From NCBI GenBank assembly GCA_016720685.1, contig JADKKC010000001.1:1-64000 (forward strand): DNA of 64,000 nt, in the 5' to 3' direction. A model generated the notes under the pieces. It was given only the letters and a program-made list of their open reading frames with translations, was not told the origin of the DNA and searched no databases. This stretch comes from Zoogloea sp. Its GTDB lineage: Bacteria; Pseudomonadota; Gammaproteobacteria; Burkholderiales; Rhodocyclaceae. Positions 24,551 to 32,582 of the stretch are shown here, piece by piece. The translations under genes were made by a program, and so were the position numbers. Position 1 is the first letter of the stretch. Every line of letters begins with the position of its first letter.

Positions 24551-26302
24551 TTAATTGAAGGGGCTTGTTAAGCGTTGCAGTCGTTGTCTGATGCCTATGG
24601 CGAGATAGCAAAGGCTCGTGAGGAGCACGACTGCTAAAGCGATAAATTTGATCCCCGAGGCCAAGGAAACCGTCAGGGAGAGGAAGGGTTCGCTGACCGT
24701 GCAGGGAATCCAGTTCCAAGTGCAGGCTTGTGTGCGATAGGCTTCGAGGGCCTGCAGCGTGAGCCAGTTTTCGGTCAGATCGGCCAAGGTGAGTGAGAAA
24801 CCTGCAATGCAGCTTGTCCGACCCAGCCAAACTCCCGTGTAGTTGCGGTGACAGGCAAAACGCAGTAGCAGGACGGAGGATAGGGTCAGAGCAACGGAAT
24901 AGGCGACGATGAGTCCTGTATCCCTGCGCATGAGTTCGGAAATCTTGCCCCGCGTTGAGCCTTCGAAATTTGCAAGAGCTTTGCCCAGTTCGAACCACGA
25001 CTGCCTGTCGAGGCCAAGCTGGAGGTCGAAGGCCAGACGACTGCTGTCATTGCTGGCGCTGCTGAAAAGCACGGCCGTAACGATCCAGGCTAAGGCGAGC
25101 AAAGGCCATACCCACCGCGCGACTGGCTGACGTCTGGGCAAAAGCACTGTTGCCTCAGGTTCTGCGGGAACAGGCCGAGGAGAGATGCGTCCGTCTGGGA
25201 GCGTGATGCATTTTCGGGTTGTGGCGTCTGGCTGGCCCGCGTTTTGGGGAAAGCCCCGGAAGGGGTCGTATTCTGCCCGCCGGCGTACCGATTCGTGGAG
25301 GGTCAGATCCTGGGGCAGCTCCCGTTTGAATGCGCCGGCAACGATCCACGTAGGCATTTCCGCGATCGCATCGTGGAGAAGAGCAAAGGGTGAAGCCTGT
25401 CGGCCGTTCTCAAGCTTGTCGAAATCCAGCATAAGCCCCTGTTCATTTGCTTCGCGGGCCATCCAGTGGAGGGTGATGTGCGACAGCCCGGCGTCCGTGT
25501 AGCCGCCTCCGATATCCGAATGGGCACCCCGAAACCAGACCTGTTTGTAGCTGGTTCCGTTGCTTAGTCCGTTTGCTCTGGGCAGGTAGGCGCGCGGCTT
25601 GAAGGGCCAGCGCAATTCGTCGAGAGCCATCGCGTGGCGCACGTGGCGGAAGCTGCTTTTCACATGGGCATCACTTGTGATGTGTGCACCGAGAAACTGC
25701 CAGATGCCGACGGATTCGACCGTATCCCAACATCCGATGAAATGAACGCAGGTGTCGGGCATGGAAAACTGATCTTTCAGGCTCTTGGCTATCGTGTTAC
25801 GGGAATTTGATGCTCTGGAGCGATAAACGCGGAGCAGGGTTGGGATTAGATTCTCGTGTCCAGGCCGGAGCACTCCAAACATGTGGATCAGTCCGGACAC
25901 CGCCCTGGCGGTGAAGGCGCCCCTGGAAAAACCGAAGAGGAATATCCGGTCCCCGGCGCTGTAATACCTGATGAGGAATTCGTAGGCTTCGGCAACATTG
26001 GCCCAGACTCCGTCGCCCCAGGCTAGTCCGCCAACGCGGCGCAGGATATCGAGAAGACTCAGGCCTCCGCCTTGATCTCCGCCTATTGCGCCGTCCGGCG
26101 TGCCGACGCCGGGATCGTAGTACGTAAGCTGGAGTTCCCTGGGCCCGGCCAGGCTTTCGAAAAGCTTGACCACGTTGGTCTTTCCCGGACCGGGCTTCCA
26201 AACATTTCCCGTTCCATCGCAGCAGAGAACAAGATTCTTGACGTCACGCGGCGGAGTGTCGAGGGAGTTCTCGGATTGGACGTTTGAGTCGTGGCCGCTC
26301 AT
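24551..26302 (-). CDS. DUF2235 (Tle1-like) alpha/beta hydrolase with C-terminal membrane helices
   Basis: A 583-residue protein. The N-terminal DUF2235 domain has the signature LVLCCDGTGN and the nucleophile elbow FGFSRGAF (Ser126), with the later GAHSDIGGGY. This is the fold of type VI lipase effectors of the Tle1 group, but many members stand alone. From about residue 395 there are four hydrophobic segments (WVWPLLALAWIVTAVLF; LIVAYSVALTLSSVLLL; CIAGFSLTLADL; FIALAVVLLTSLCYLAIGI), so it is membrane-anchored. The ATG at 26302 has GGAGGAG five bases upstream. No VgrG, PAAR or immunity gene is nearby, so an effector role is not supported; a membrane lipid hydrolase is more likely. Confidence 0.8.
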   Translation of the reverse strand: MSGHDSNVQSENSLDTPPRDVKNLVLCCDGTGNVWKPGPGKTNVVKLFESLAGPRELQLTYYDPGVGTPDGAIGGDQGGGLSLLDILRRVGGLAWGDGVWANVAEAYEFLIRYYSAGDRIFLFGFSRGAFTARAVSGLIHMFGVLRPGHENLIPTLLRVYRSRASNSRNTIAKSLKDQFSMPDTCVHFIGCWDTVESVGIWQFLGAHITSDAHVKSSFRHVRHAMALDELRWPFKPRAYLPRANGLSNGTSYKQVWFRGAHSDIGGGYTDAGLSHITLHWMAREANEQGLMLDFDKLENGRQASPFALLHDAIAEMPTWIVAGAFKRELPQDLTLHESVRRRAEYDPFRGFPQNAGQPDATTRKCITLPDGRISPRPVPAEPEATVLLPRRQPVARWVWPLLALAWIVTAVLFSSASNDSSRLAFDLQLGLDRQSWFELGKALANFEGSTRGKISELMRRDTGLIVAYSVALTLSSVLLLRFACHRNYTGVWLGRTSCIAGFSLTLADLTENWLTLQALEAYRTQACTWNWIPCTVSEPFLSLTVSLASGIKFIALAVVLLTSLCYLAIGIRQRLQRLTSPFN

Positions 26303-26404
26303 AGTCTCCTCCTTCATCTGGTGTGTGCTGGTTTGGACGCTCGATATATTGAAAATAGGTTCTGATGCAGCTGATGTCTATGCAAAGGGGGTGCAAGAAG
26401 CTGT

Positions 26405-26590
26405 TCACGATCTTCTGAGGGCGCGCGAGGAAAGCGAGATGGATGAACTGCAAGCTGGTGTTGAGTTTGCGCTCTCAGTTTTTCCAGAGACGTCGGCCTT
26501 TTCGATCCAGGCGAATGATCGCTCCGCCACCCCGCGCTGGGGCATGACGGCGAAAGTGTGCAACTCGCTGCTCAAGCGGGCGCGCTTGAT
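26405..26590 (-). mobile_element. Decayed IS5-family transposase remnant
   Basis: Reading the minus strand gives SSELHTFAVMPQRGVAERSF, then AWIEK. After a one-base frame change it continues as RRLWKN, a stop, then ERKLNTSLQFIHLAFLA. This is the familiar C-terminal end of IS5-type DDE transposases (MPQR-WVVERSFAWIEK-RRLWKN-CERKL). At least one frameshift and one in-frame stop show it is dead. Terminal repeats were not found. It lies between the DUF2235 gene and the cysteine-rich gene and marks past transposition into this region. Confidence 0.75.
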
Positions 26591-26636
26591 TCACTGCGCA
26601 TGAAATTCATGGGGTGACGTGGCCCAGATGGGAAAG

Positions 26637-27014
26637 TCAGCGTGCGCGCCCGCGTTTTAATTCCTTGCGATCGTTCAGTATTTCCGCGCATCTGACTTCG
26701 TCATGTCCGGCGGCGCGACAGGCTGTGTATTCGTCCTTTGATGGTTTGGATGCGGGCGTAAGAGTGGAATACTCGGCATTCAAGCACGCAACGGAATCCT
26801 GTCCTGATTCTCTGCAAAGTCTGTACTCTTCCGAACAGTGCTTCAGCTTGTCCCGGTTTGGATCACGGATGCAGGGGATCCAGTCAGGGTCAGCGGTTAC
26901 GCCACTATTCTTGTCTACAGTTGCGCCGGGCGTGCCCGCCCCCTTGCCGAGCACTGGGGTGGTCGCGAAGGAGGCTGCCGCTGCGAGAATCAAAAAGAAT
27001 GAAGAAGTTTTCAT
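26637..27014 (-). CDS. Small secreted six-cysteine protein with a duplicated motif
   Basis: A 125-residue protein with a signal peptide (about residues 1-23). The mature part has six cysteines (48, 60, 67, 77, 99, 109). Residues 63-80 and 95-112 are two copies of the pattern EYxxCRxxGxDxVxCxxx, each with C-x9-C spacing, suggesting two small disulfide-stabilised hairpins. The C-terminus is basic. The start overlaps the stop of the PEP-CTERM protease as ATGA, so it is translationally coupled to it. I recognise no family. By position it could be an inhibitor, chaperone or cofactor of the protease (inference). Confidence 0.7.
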   Translation of the reverse strand: MKTSSFFLILAAAASFATTPVLGKGAGTPGATVDKNSGVTADPDWIPCIRDPNRDKLKHCSEEYRLCRESGQDSVACLNAEYSTLTPASKPSKDEYTACRAAGHDEVRCAEILNDRKELKRGRAR

Positions 27015-28177
27015 GTGATTGATCGGGCGAAAAGCAATCGGAAGCCGCCGAGCATCGCAAGACCAAGTCCAAGCAGTGAAGTCGTCGACGGCGAAGGCAC
27101 GACATTTGCTGCGATTGGGTCGCCACGGCGGGATGTAATGATGTCCAGATTGCGATTGGGATCAAATTGCGATGACAGGATCAGCGTGGACAGATCACCG
27201 GCAACCGAATATCCATTTTCAAACGTTAGCGTGACTTCAGACGCACGCAGCTCATCAGCAGTGGCGCCGAACCCGTCAATGTTACTGAATAAGTCCATGT
27301 CTAGTCCAAAGGATAGGGCATCGCCTGCAGTAAATGAGTCAGTCGCAAAGTCCATCCTCAGCAGTGAACTGCCATCCGTAAGACCTGATATTGCAATGTC
27401 TCGTGCGGTCACGCCGCTGAGCCGACCGTACGCAAATGGGGAGCCAGACCTGCCGGGGTCGGCGTTGGTAATGTCAAAGAACGCATTTGCCGGAGCGAGG
27501 TTAATTGTCAATGAACTCAGGCCCAAATCCGTCGCAGCACCTGACAAATACTTGACGTCGAAAAAGTCGCTGCTTTCGAATGGCGTGGCGCCAATCATGT
27601 CGACCGTCACCTCTGGGACAATTGCATTGAGTCGGTCGAGTTGGAGTCCATCCGGAGCGACGTCGCCTGTGCCAGTTGGTATGCTGCGAATTGACCCACT
27701 GGCCATCAGGTATCGGCTGGCGTCGAGCACTGACGCTGCCGTGTGGTCTTGACCAAAGTTGTGACCCAGTTCATGAGCCAGCGTATCGACTGCCGCAGAA
27801 GAGCTCGAGATGACAACTCCATCACCTCCCAAGGCGCCCAGCCCCCGCAATCCGGGGACGCCAGAGAATGAATTGACGAACCAGACATCATAGGCAAAGA
27901 GGGCCCGCCCTGTTCCAAAATAAGAGTCAATGAGCGAGTTCGCTTCGGTCTGCGTCGGATTCAGGTACGCGGTGCTGTTCAATTGGGTAATTGAGCTGTA
28001 ATTAAACGTTGTCCCGGTCTGGGCCCAAATCTTGTCGGTGAAGGTCTGGTTGAGGTTGACGGGCGCACAGTTGCTCCCGGCATCGTCGCAGACTTGAATG
28101 ATATTTAGTTTGACCGCCGCTCCGAATGCGGGTGACACCGACGTTGCCAGCACCGCCAGCGCTACGAATATTTTCAT
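27011..28177 (-). CDS. PEP-CTERM-anchored metzincin-type zinc protease
   Basis: A 388-residue secreted protein: signal peptide (residues 1-19), then a catalytic domain with LAHELGHNFGQDH, which fits the metzincin zinc motif HExxHxxGxxH exactly (His135, Glu136, His139, His145). A plausible Met-turn follows (YLMAS, Met158). The rest is beta-rich, and the C-terminus is a PEP-CTERM sorting signal, VPSPSTTSLLGLGLAMLGG, then a helix and Arg. It should be exported, processed by exosortase and displayed or released. The start at 28177 gives the complete signal peptide. The codon mix has lower GC than neighbours. It forms a coupled pair with the six-cysteine protein. Confidence 0.85.
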   Translation of the reverse strand: MKIFVALAVLATSVSPAFGAAVKLNIIQVCDDAGSNCAPVNLNQTFTDKIWAQTGTTFNYSSITQLNSTAYLNPTQTEANSLIDSYFGTGRALFAYDVWFVNSFSGVPGLRGLGALGGDGVVISSSSAAVDTLAHELGHNFGQDHTAASVLDASRYLMASGSIRSIPTGTGDVAPDGLQLDRLNAIVPEVTVDMIGATPFESSDFFDVKYLSGAATDLGLSSLTINLAPANAFFDITNADPGRSGSPFAYGRLSGVTARDIAISGLTDGSSLLRMDFATDSFTAGDALSFGLDMDLFSNIDGFGATADELRASEVTLTFENGYSVAGDLSTLILSSQFDPNRNLDIITSRRGDPIAANVVPSPSTTSLLGLGLAMLGGFRLLFARSIT

Positions 28178-28746
28178 GTGACCGCTCCCACGAAATTGAA
28201 TGAGGAAACCCTCCTCAGGTTGTCAACAACGGGACGTTCCGCCCTAGCAACTTTCATGCAAATGACATAAATGCTTGATTGCGTTAGATTCTGTGGATGT
28301 GGTCGACCGAGACTGTAAGAAATCTCGACACTTGGCAGGCTGGACGCCACAGTCTTCTTGTAGCTCAGGGGTTTGCTGCCAGTGGCCTGGAGGCTGAGGC
28401 GTTTTGCGCCCGTAAGGCGTCAGCGTGTCGAGCTTCAGGCGGTGGTGGAGTCTGCTGGCGGATGAAATGTCGCGCGGCTGATGTTCTTCCCCGAAGGTGC
28501 CGTCCGGGTCCATGTATAGGGCACCTCGAAGAACTCGCACTTCGCAGCGAATCCCGCCGTATAACGATGATCCTAGAAACGGCAGCTGACCGCTTTTCGT
28601 AAGCTCAAGAGCCGCATGAGCACGCGCTTTGGTGCCTTCGCCGACGCTCAACCGGAGGGTGAGCGCGCTACACGCCCGCTGGCACGCCTGTGCGGGCGCC
28701 TGGCTTTGTCGCTCCGCCTTGCAGGCATCAGCCTGCCGCGTTGTCG

Positions 28747-28800
28747 CAAGAAAGCGCCGGGCCGCCCCAAGCTTTCTTGTTGCCCCCGCGGGGGGCCTCG
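28747..28800 (-). repeat. Dispersed intergenic repeat, copy 1
   Basis: CAAGAAAGC (28747-28755) and GCTTTCTTG (28771-28779) form a perfect inverted pair, next to the palindromic CCCCCGCGGGGG. Read on the minus strand, CCCCCGCGGGGG, then ACAAGAAAGCTTGG and GGCGGC is shared, with changes, by segments at 44751-44784 and 57433-57475. All three copies lie just beyond gene ends. Confidence 0.6.
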
Positions 28801-28867
28801 GCTTCGCGCCAGACACCCGCCCAGACGCACCTGCAGGCGCGTCCAACTGCCGTTTCCAGGATTATAA

Positions 28868-28924
28868 AAAACCAAGCCCCCGGCGGCTTTGTCAGCAGTC
28901 TGAAACGGCGCCTCGGCGCCGTTT
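28868..28924 (-). terminator. Tandem terminator hairpins after the depolymerase gene
   Basis: The first hairpin (28903-28924) is AAACGGCGCC/GGCGCCGTTT, the same core as the icmF terminator. Further along on the minus strand AAGCC and GGCTT form a short stem followed by a run of six T near 28866-28871. Together they should end transcription from the depolymerase gene. Confidence 0.7.
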
Positions 28925-28944
28925 GTCATTGGAGCCCGACGGTT

Positions 28945-30066
28945 CTACTTCGCGCCGGTCGCCAGCCCATCCACCATCGCGCGCAGCGTCCTGATTTGTA
29001 CGGCGTTCTTGGTGGCGTAGTCCGGTGCCGGTATAGCCCCACCAGTCCCAGCAGCCGTTGGGGTTGCGAAAGGGGATGGAGACGGCCTGGGGATAAGGAT
29101 TACGAGGTGATTCTTGTCGGCCCAGCGGTCGTAACCGGTGTTCTTGACGAAGGTGGTGCCGTTGTAAAGGCCGCCGCCGGGGGGCGGGGTGAGGGGGAGG
29201 TAGCTCTGGCCCTGCTTGCAGCCGTGCAGCGCGATGTGGACGCGGCACTTTTCGCCCTTGGCGCAGCTGTTGGGCACGTAAGCCCAGCCGGTGGTGTCGA
29301 GGCCCGTGCTCCAGCTGAAGGCGCCGGCGCTGCGGGCCGGGATGTAGGCGCGCTGGTCGAACTGGATGAATTTGCCGGCGGGCTTGCTGCCGGGGGCCGC
29401 GAGTTTGCCGTAGGTCCAGCCGAGGATTTCACGGGCGCTGTCGTAGGCGCATTTGCCGATATAGGGTTCCTTTTCGAGGCCGCAGGCGATGCCGAAGTTT
29501 TGTGTCGGCATGGTGTGCCCGGCGTTGGGCAGGCTGACCGGCGAGAGGTTGGAGGCGGGCACGCCCAGGGCGGTGTAATACGCCGATAGCTGGCGGGCGA
29601 TGGGGGGCGGAACAAGGGTGTCCCTGGCGCCGGCGACGGTGAGGATGCGCTGCCCGGCCAGGTTGCGGGTCGGGTCGATGAGGCCTTTGCCGGCCATCTC
29701 TTCGGTGCTGGCAACCAGGGCGGGCACGTCGGTGCTGGTTTCGGAAACGGCGCAGGGCACGCTGGGTTCGCCGGTGCAGGAGCAGCTGGAAACGGCGCGC
29801 AAGACATCTGCCTTCGAGCAATTGAACGGCCCGCCGGCCACCACGCCAACGCCCTTTACGATCGAGGAGTGGGCCAGCTGGAACTGCACGGTCATGAAGC
29901 CGCCCGACGAAATGCCGGAGATGGAGGTTTGGCTGATGTCGATGTTCAGCGCCGGCAGCGGCGGCGCGGCGTGGGCCGGGAGGGCCGCGGCGAGGACGCC
30001 GAGGCTTGCGAGGGTGGCGAGCCACGGCGCCAGAAACCGGCGCGGGTTGAGGGCAAGGGCAGGCAT
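28945..30066 (-). CDS. PHB-depolymerase-family secreted esterase, with two compensating frame slips
   Basis: A 373-residue secreted alpha/beta hydrolase of the polyhydroxybutyrate depolymerase family. It has a signal peptide ending AHA (about residue 33), a lipase box ISGISSGGFM, cysteines GPFNCSKAD and SSCSC, the later SLPNAGHTMP and a HIALHGCKQG segment. Near the C-terminus the frame reads as low-complexity sequence between HLVIL and DYATKNAV. The alternative frame there reads YPQAVSIPFRNPNGCWDWWG, the expected family motif. One base is missing near 29094-29097 and one extra near 29030-29031, so the overall frame is restored. The start at 30066 has a GAGGAGAA ribosome site. Substrate not certain. 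Confidence 0.85.
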   Translation of the reverse strand: MPALALNPRRFLAPWLATLASLGVLAAALPAHAAPPLPALNIDISQTSISGISSGGFMTVQFQLAHSSIVKGVGVVAGGPFNCSKADVLRAVSSCSCTGEPSVPCAVSETSTDVPALVASTEEMAGKGLIDPTRNLAGQRILTVAGARDTLVPPPIARQLSAYYTALGVPASNLSPVSLPNAGHTMPTQNFGIACGLEKEPYIGKCAYDSAREILGWTYGKLAAPGSKPAGKFIQFDQRAYIPARSAGAFSWSTGLDTTGWAYVPNSCAKGEKCRVHIALHGCKQGQSYLPLTPPPGGGLYNGTTFVKNTGYDRWADKNHLVILIPRPSPSPFATPTAAGTGGAIPAPDYATKNAVQIRTLRAMVDGLATGAK

Positions 30067-30364
30067 GGGATTCTCCTCGTGATCAGGTCGCGGGAACGGG
30101 ATCGGCCAAAAGCGGCAAGGTGCCGGGGCTGGCCGGGGTTTTGCCGCACTGCGGCATTCGTTCATCATCCTCCAGGATCCACGCAGATGAAACAGGCGCC
30201 GGCGTAATGTGTGGCAAGGCCGGGCAGACTTGCCCGGTGCCTCCCGACTGCCTCCATAATGTCGGGCCGCAAAAATCTTTGCGGCGAGAATGGCCGTCCG
30301 CTGATGGTGTTGGGCCTCCTGCCGAGCGGTGACGGAATGACGATGCGTTTCGAGGAACAGATAG

Positions 30365-30922
30365 ATGAATGGCTTAGAACTCTCGTGGCCGGCTCGGCCG
30401 GCAGCCCGCGCCAGGTGGGCGCGATCCTGCGGGGCGGCAGCACTGGCCCTGGCTTTCGTCGTGCCGGGGGCCTGGGCCCAGGTCGGGGCCGCGCCGCTGG
30501 CGCCGGCAACAGCCACGGCCACGCTGGTCCAGGCAGAAAAACCGGCTGAAAAGCCCAAGCTGCCCGAGCTGAAGCTGTCGATTCCGGCGGACGTCCAGTC
30601 GGTGACGCTGGTCGGGCGCTGGGTGCAGAGCAAGGACAGTGGCCCGTATCGGGTGATCGTCATCCGCAGCGATGGCGATACGGTGCTGACGCGGGTGGTG
30701 GTGCAGTGGCTGCGGGTCAAGGCCGGCGAGATGCCGACCGTGGTGGCCTCCGAGGAAGTCGCGGGCTTCAACGAGTATGCCGAGCTGGCCATGGTGCCCA
30801 CCTGGCGCGAGCTGGGCACCAATCGCCTGCAGTTGATGGCCGAGATCCGCACGGCGGAGGGGCAGTTCAAGCGGGTCCGTTTGCTGGCAACGACGCCCGG
30901 GGTCATGACCGACCCGAGCTGA
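30365..30922 (+). CDS. Secreted protein of unknown function
   Basis: A 185-residue protein with an N-terminal basic region and a signal peptide ending near GAWAQ (about residue 39). The mature part has no recognised domain. It is mostly beta-like, with a VTLVGRWVQSKDSGPYRVIVI segment and VVVQWLRVKAGEMPTVVA. ATG 30365 has GAGGA about ten bases upstream. It converges on the site-2 protease gene with a nine-base gap. I cannot assign a role. Confidence 0.6.
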   Translation: MNGLELSWPARPAARARWARSCGAAALALAFVVPGAWAQVGAAPLAPATATATLVQAEKPAEKPKLPELKLSIPADVQSVTLVGRWVQSKDSGPYRVIVIRSDGDTVLTRVVVQWLRVKAGEMPTVVASEEVAGFNEYAELAMVPTWRELGTNRLQLMAEIRTAEGQFKRVRLLATTPGVMTDPS

Positions 30923-30931
30923 GCCGGCGGG

Positions 30932-31648
30932 CTATCCGCCCTGGCGGATGGCGCCCAGCATTTCATGCACCTCGTGGCTCATCACGGCCAGATAGGCGGT
31001 GAGCCCGAGGTAGAGCAGGGCGTATTCGATGCGTTTGCCCGGCGGGGTGTCGTAGTAGCCGGGCGCCTCGCCGCCGGTGCCCCGGAAGGCCTTGAGGACA
31101 TGTGGCGCGGCCAGCAGCGCGACGAGGATCAGCATTGGGCTGGGCCGCCACATGAAAATGCCGACCAGCACCGGCGCGCCAAGCAGCCAGAACTTGCGCG
31201 AGACCACGCCGGTCATGCGTCCGCCGTCCAGCGGCGGCACCGGGATCAGATTGAACAGGTTGAGGAAGAAGCCCGAATAGCTGATGGCCAGCAACAGGTT
31301 GCTGCCTTCCGAGCGGGCCAGCAGGTAGCAGGCCAGCGATGCCGCAGTGCCGGCGAGGGGGCCGGCCATGGCCACGTAGGCTTCGGTTTCGGCGTTCATG
31401 GGCTGCTCCTTGAGCTCGATCCATGCGCCGACGAAGGGGATGAAAGTCGGCACGCCCACTTTCAGGCCGCGTTGCCGCGCCGCAAGGTAATGGCCCATCT
31501 CGTGGCAGAACAGCAGCGCGACAAAGCCGGCGGCGTAGCGCCAGCCCCAGATCAGGGCATAGGCGCCCACCGAGATCAGCATGGTGCCGCCGGTGGTCAG
31601 CAGCTTGCCGAACTTGGCGCCGCCCAGAAGAAGCAGGAGGAGTTTCAT
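30932..31648 (-). CDS. Site-2 protease family (M50) membrane zinc peptidase
   Basis: A 238-residue multi-spanning membrane protein of the M50 family. The zinc-binding FCHEMGHYLAARQRGL lies in an early helix, and the second conserved motif NLIPVPPLDGGR supplies the aspartate ligand. Hydrophobic segments surround both. There are no PDZ or CBS domains, so it is the minimal kind. The ATG at 31648 is used rather than the TTG just before it. The DUF2167 gene lies 43 bases upstream on the same strand, suggesting co-transcription of two membrane proteins. Substrate unknown. Confidence 0.88.
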   Translation of the reverse strand: MKLLLLLLGGAKFGKLLTTGGTMLISVGAYALIWGWRYAAGFVALLFCHEMGHYLAARQRGLKVGVPTFIPFVGAWIELKEQPMNAETEAYVAMAGPLAGTAASLACYLLARSEGSNLLLAISYSGFFLNLFNLIPVPPLDGGRMTGVVSRKFWLLGAPVLVGIFMWRPSPMLILVALLAAPHVLKAFRGTGGEAPGYYDTPPGKRIEYALLYLGLTAYLAVMSHEVHEMLGAIRQGG

Positions 31649-31691
31649 CAAGGGTGTTGCGGGCCGGCGAGCCGGTCGATATCAGGCGGGC

Positions 31692-32582
31692 TCAGTCTGA
31701 CTTCTTCTTGCGCTTCAGCCATGTGCCGGCACCCGCACTGGCCATGGCCAGCAGGCCGATCTTCCAGAACTTGGCGATGAAGACGCCCGCGGTGGCCAGC
31801 AGGCCCAGCTTTTTGGCCGCGAGGCCGCCAACCAGCGCAGCCAGGCCATATTCGGCCATGCGGTCGGTGGAGGCGTTGAAGTCGGCGTAGCGTTTGCCTT
31901 CGTTGAAGCTCAGGGCCGCCAGGATTTCCCGTGCGACGGGTTTTTCCAGCTCGACGCGATCCATGCTGGTGACGAGGTTCATCGAAAAATAGCCTTCGCG
32001 GCCGAGCATGTAGGTGTTGTAGTTCACCCCGTCGCCGCCCGCGCGGGGCTCCTTGGGCCGGGCGGCCACCGACCACACCAGCCGGTGGGTGGCCGGATCG
32101 TAGCTCGGTACCTCGACCCAGCCGACCACGCTGAATTCCGGCAGTTCGCGCTGGCGGCGCTCTTCATTGGCCGCTTCGGTGCCTGCCTTGAGCTTGTCCA
32201 GCATCTCCGCGGCATCCCACTCGCGGGCGTCTTCATCCTTCACGTAGCCGGCGGCCGAAAACTCCACCGCCAGGAAACCCTGCAGATCCGGCCCCACGAT
32301 CAGCCCCATGAAGCCCGGCCCGGCGTGGTTGCCCTGTGCAGCCATCAGCGCTTCGGCCTCGGCCTTGGGGATGAAGCCGAAGCCGTCCGGCAGCCTGAGC
32401 ACGCCCTGGTCGCCCAGCGCGATGTCGCGGGGCCCCTGCTGTACCACAACCTGCGCGGCATTGATGGCCGTCTCGATGCGCACTTCCGGCCCGACAGGCT
32501 CGTTGGCGGCGAGGGTGGCGGACACGCAGGGCAGGCACAGGGCCAGCGCGACGAGTGTGCGGCGGAAAGGGGAAGTCATCAT
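31692..32582 (-). CDS. DUF2167 membrane protein
   Basis: A 296-residue exported membrane protein of the DUF2167 family. It has a signal peptide (ending SATLAANE), a large extracytoplasmic part with DIALGDQGVLRLPDGFGFIP and YVKDEDAREWDAAEMLDKLK, and C-terminal hydrophobic helices (LAALVGGLAAKKLGLLA, FWKIGLLAMASAG) followed by a KRKKK cytoplasmic end. Two adjacent ATGs exist at 32582 and 32579. The function of the family is not established. It precedes the site-2 protease gene. Confidence 0.82.
   Translation of the reverse strand: MMTSPFRRTLVALALCLPCVSATLAANEPVGPEVRIETAINAAQVVVQQGPRDIALGDQGVLRLPDGFGFIPKAEAEALMAAQGNHAGPGFMGLIVGPDLQGFLAVEFSAAGYVKDEDAREWDAAEMLDKLKAGTEAANEERRQRELPEFSVVGWVEVPSYDPATHRLVWSVAARPKEPRAGGDGVNYNTYMLGREGYFSMNLVTSMDRVELEKPVAREILAALSFNEGKRYADFNASTDRMAEYGLAALVGGLAAKKLGLLATAGVFIAKFWKIGLLAMASAGAGTWLKRKKKSD

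Larger units (their letters stand above)
28178..28944. other. 767-base region without a convincing gene
   Basis: Open frames exist on both strands but none has a recognisable domain or ribosome site. The region holds the presumed promoter of the PEP-CTERM protease at its left end, a GGTGCC/GGCACC inverted repeat near 28495-28533, a dispersed intergenic repeat near 28747-28800 and the terminators of the depolymerase gene at its right end. Confidence 0.5.

Noticed and set aside
24551..26302. The DUF2235 protein as a type VI secretion effector
   Set aside because: No secretion, adaptor or immunity genes are nearby, and the C-terminal membrane helices do not fit a soluble delivered effector; only the fold is similar.
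26166..26603. A plus-strand open frame of 145 codons
   Set aside because: It overlaps the DUF2235 start and the reversed transposase fossil; the opposite strand explains the sequence better.
28244..28846. A minus-strand open frame of 200 codons
   Set aside because: No ribosome site or domain, and it runs across a dispersed repeat.
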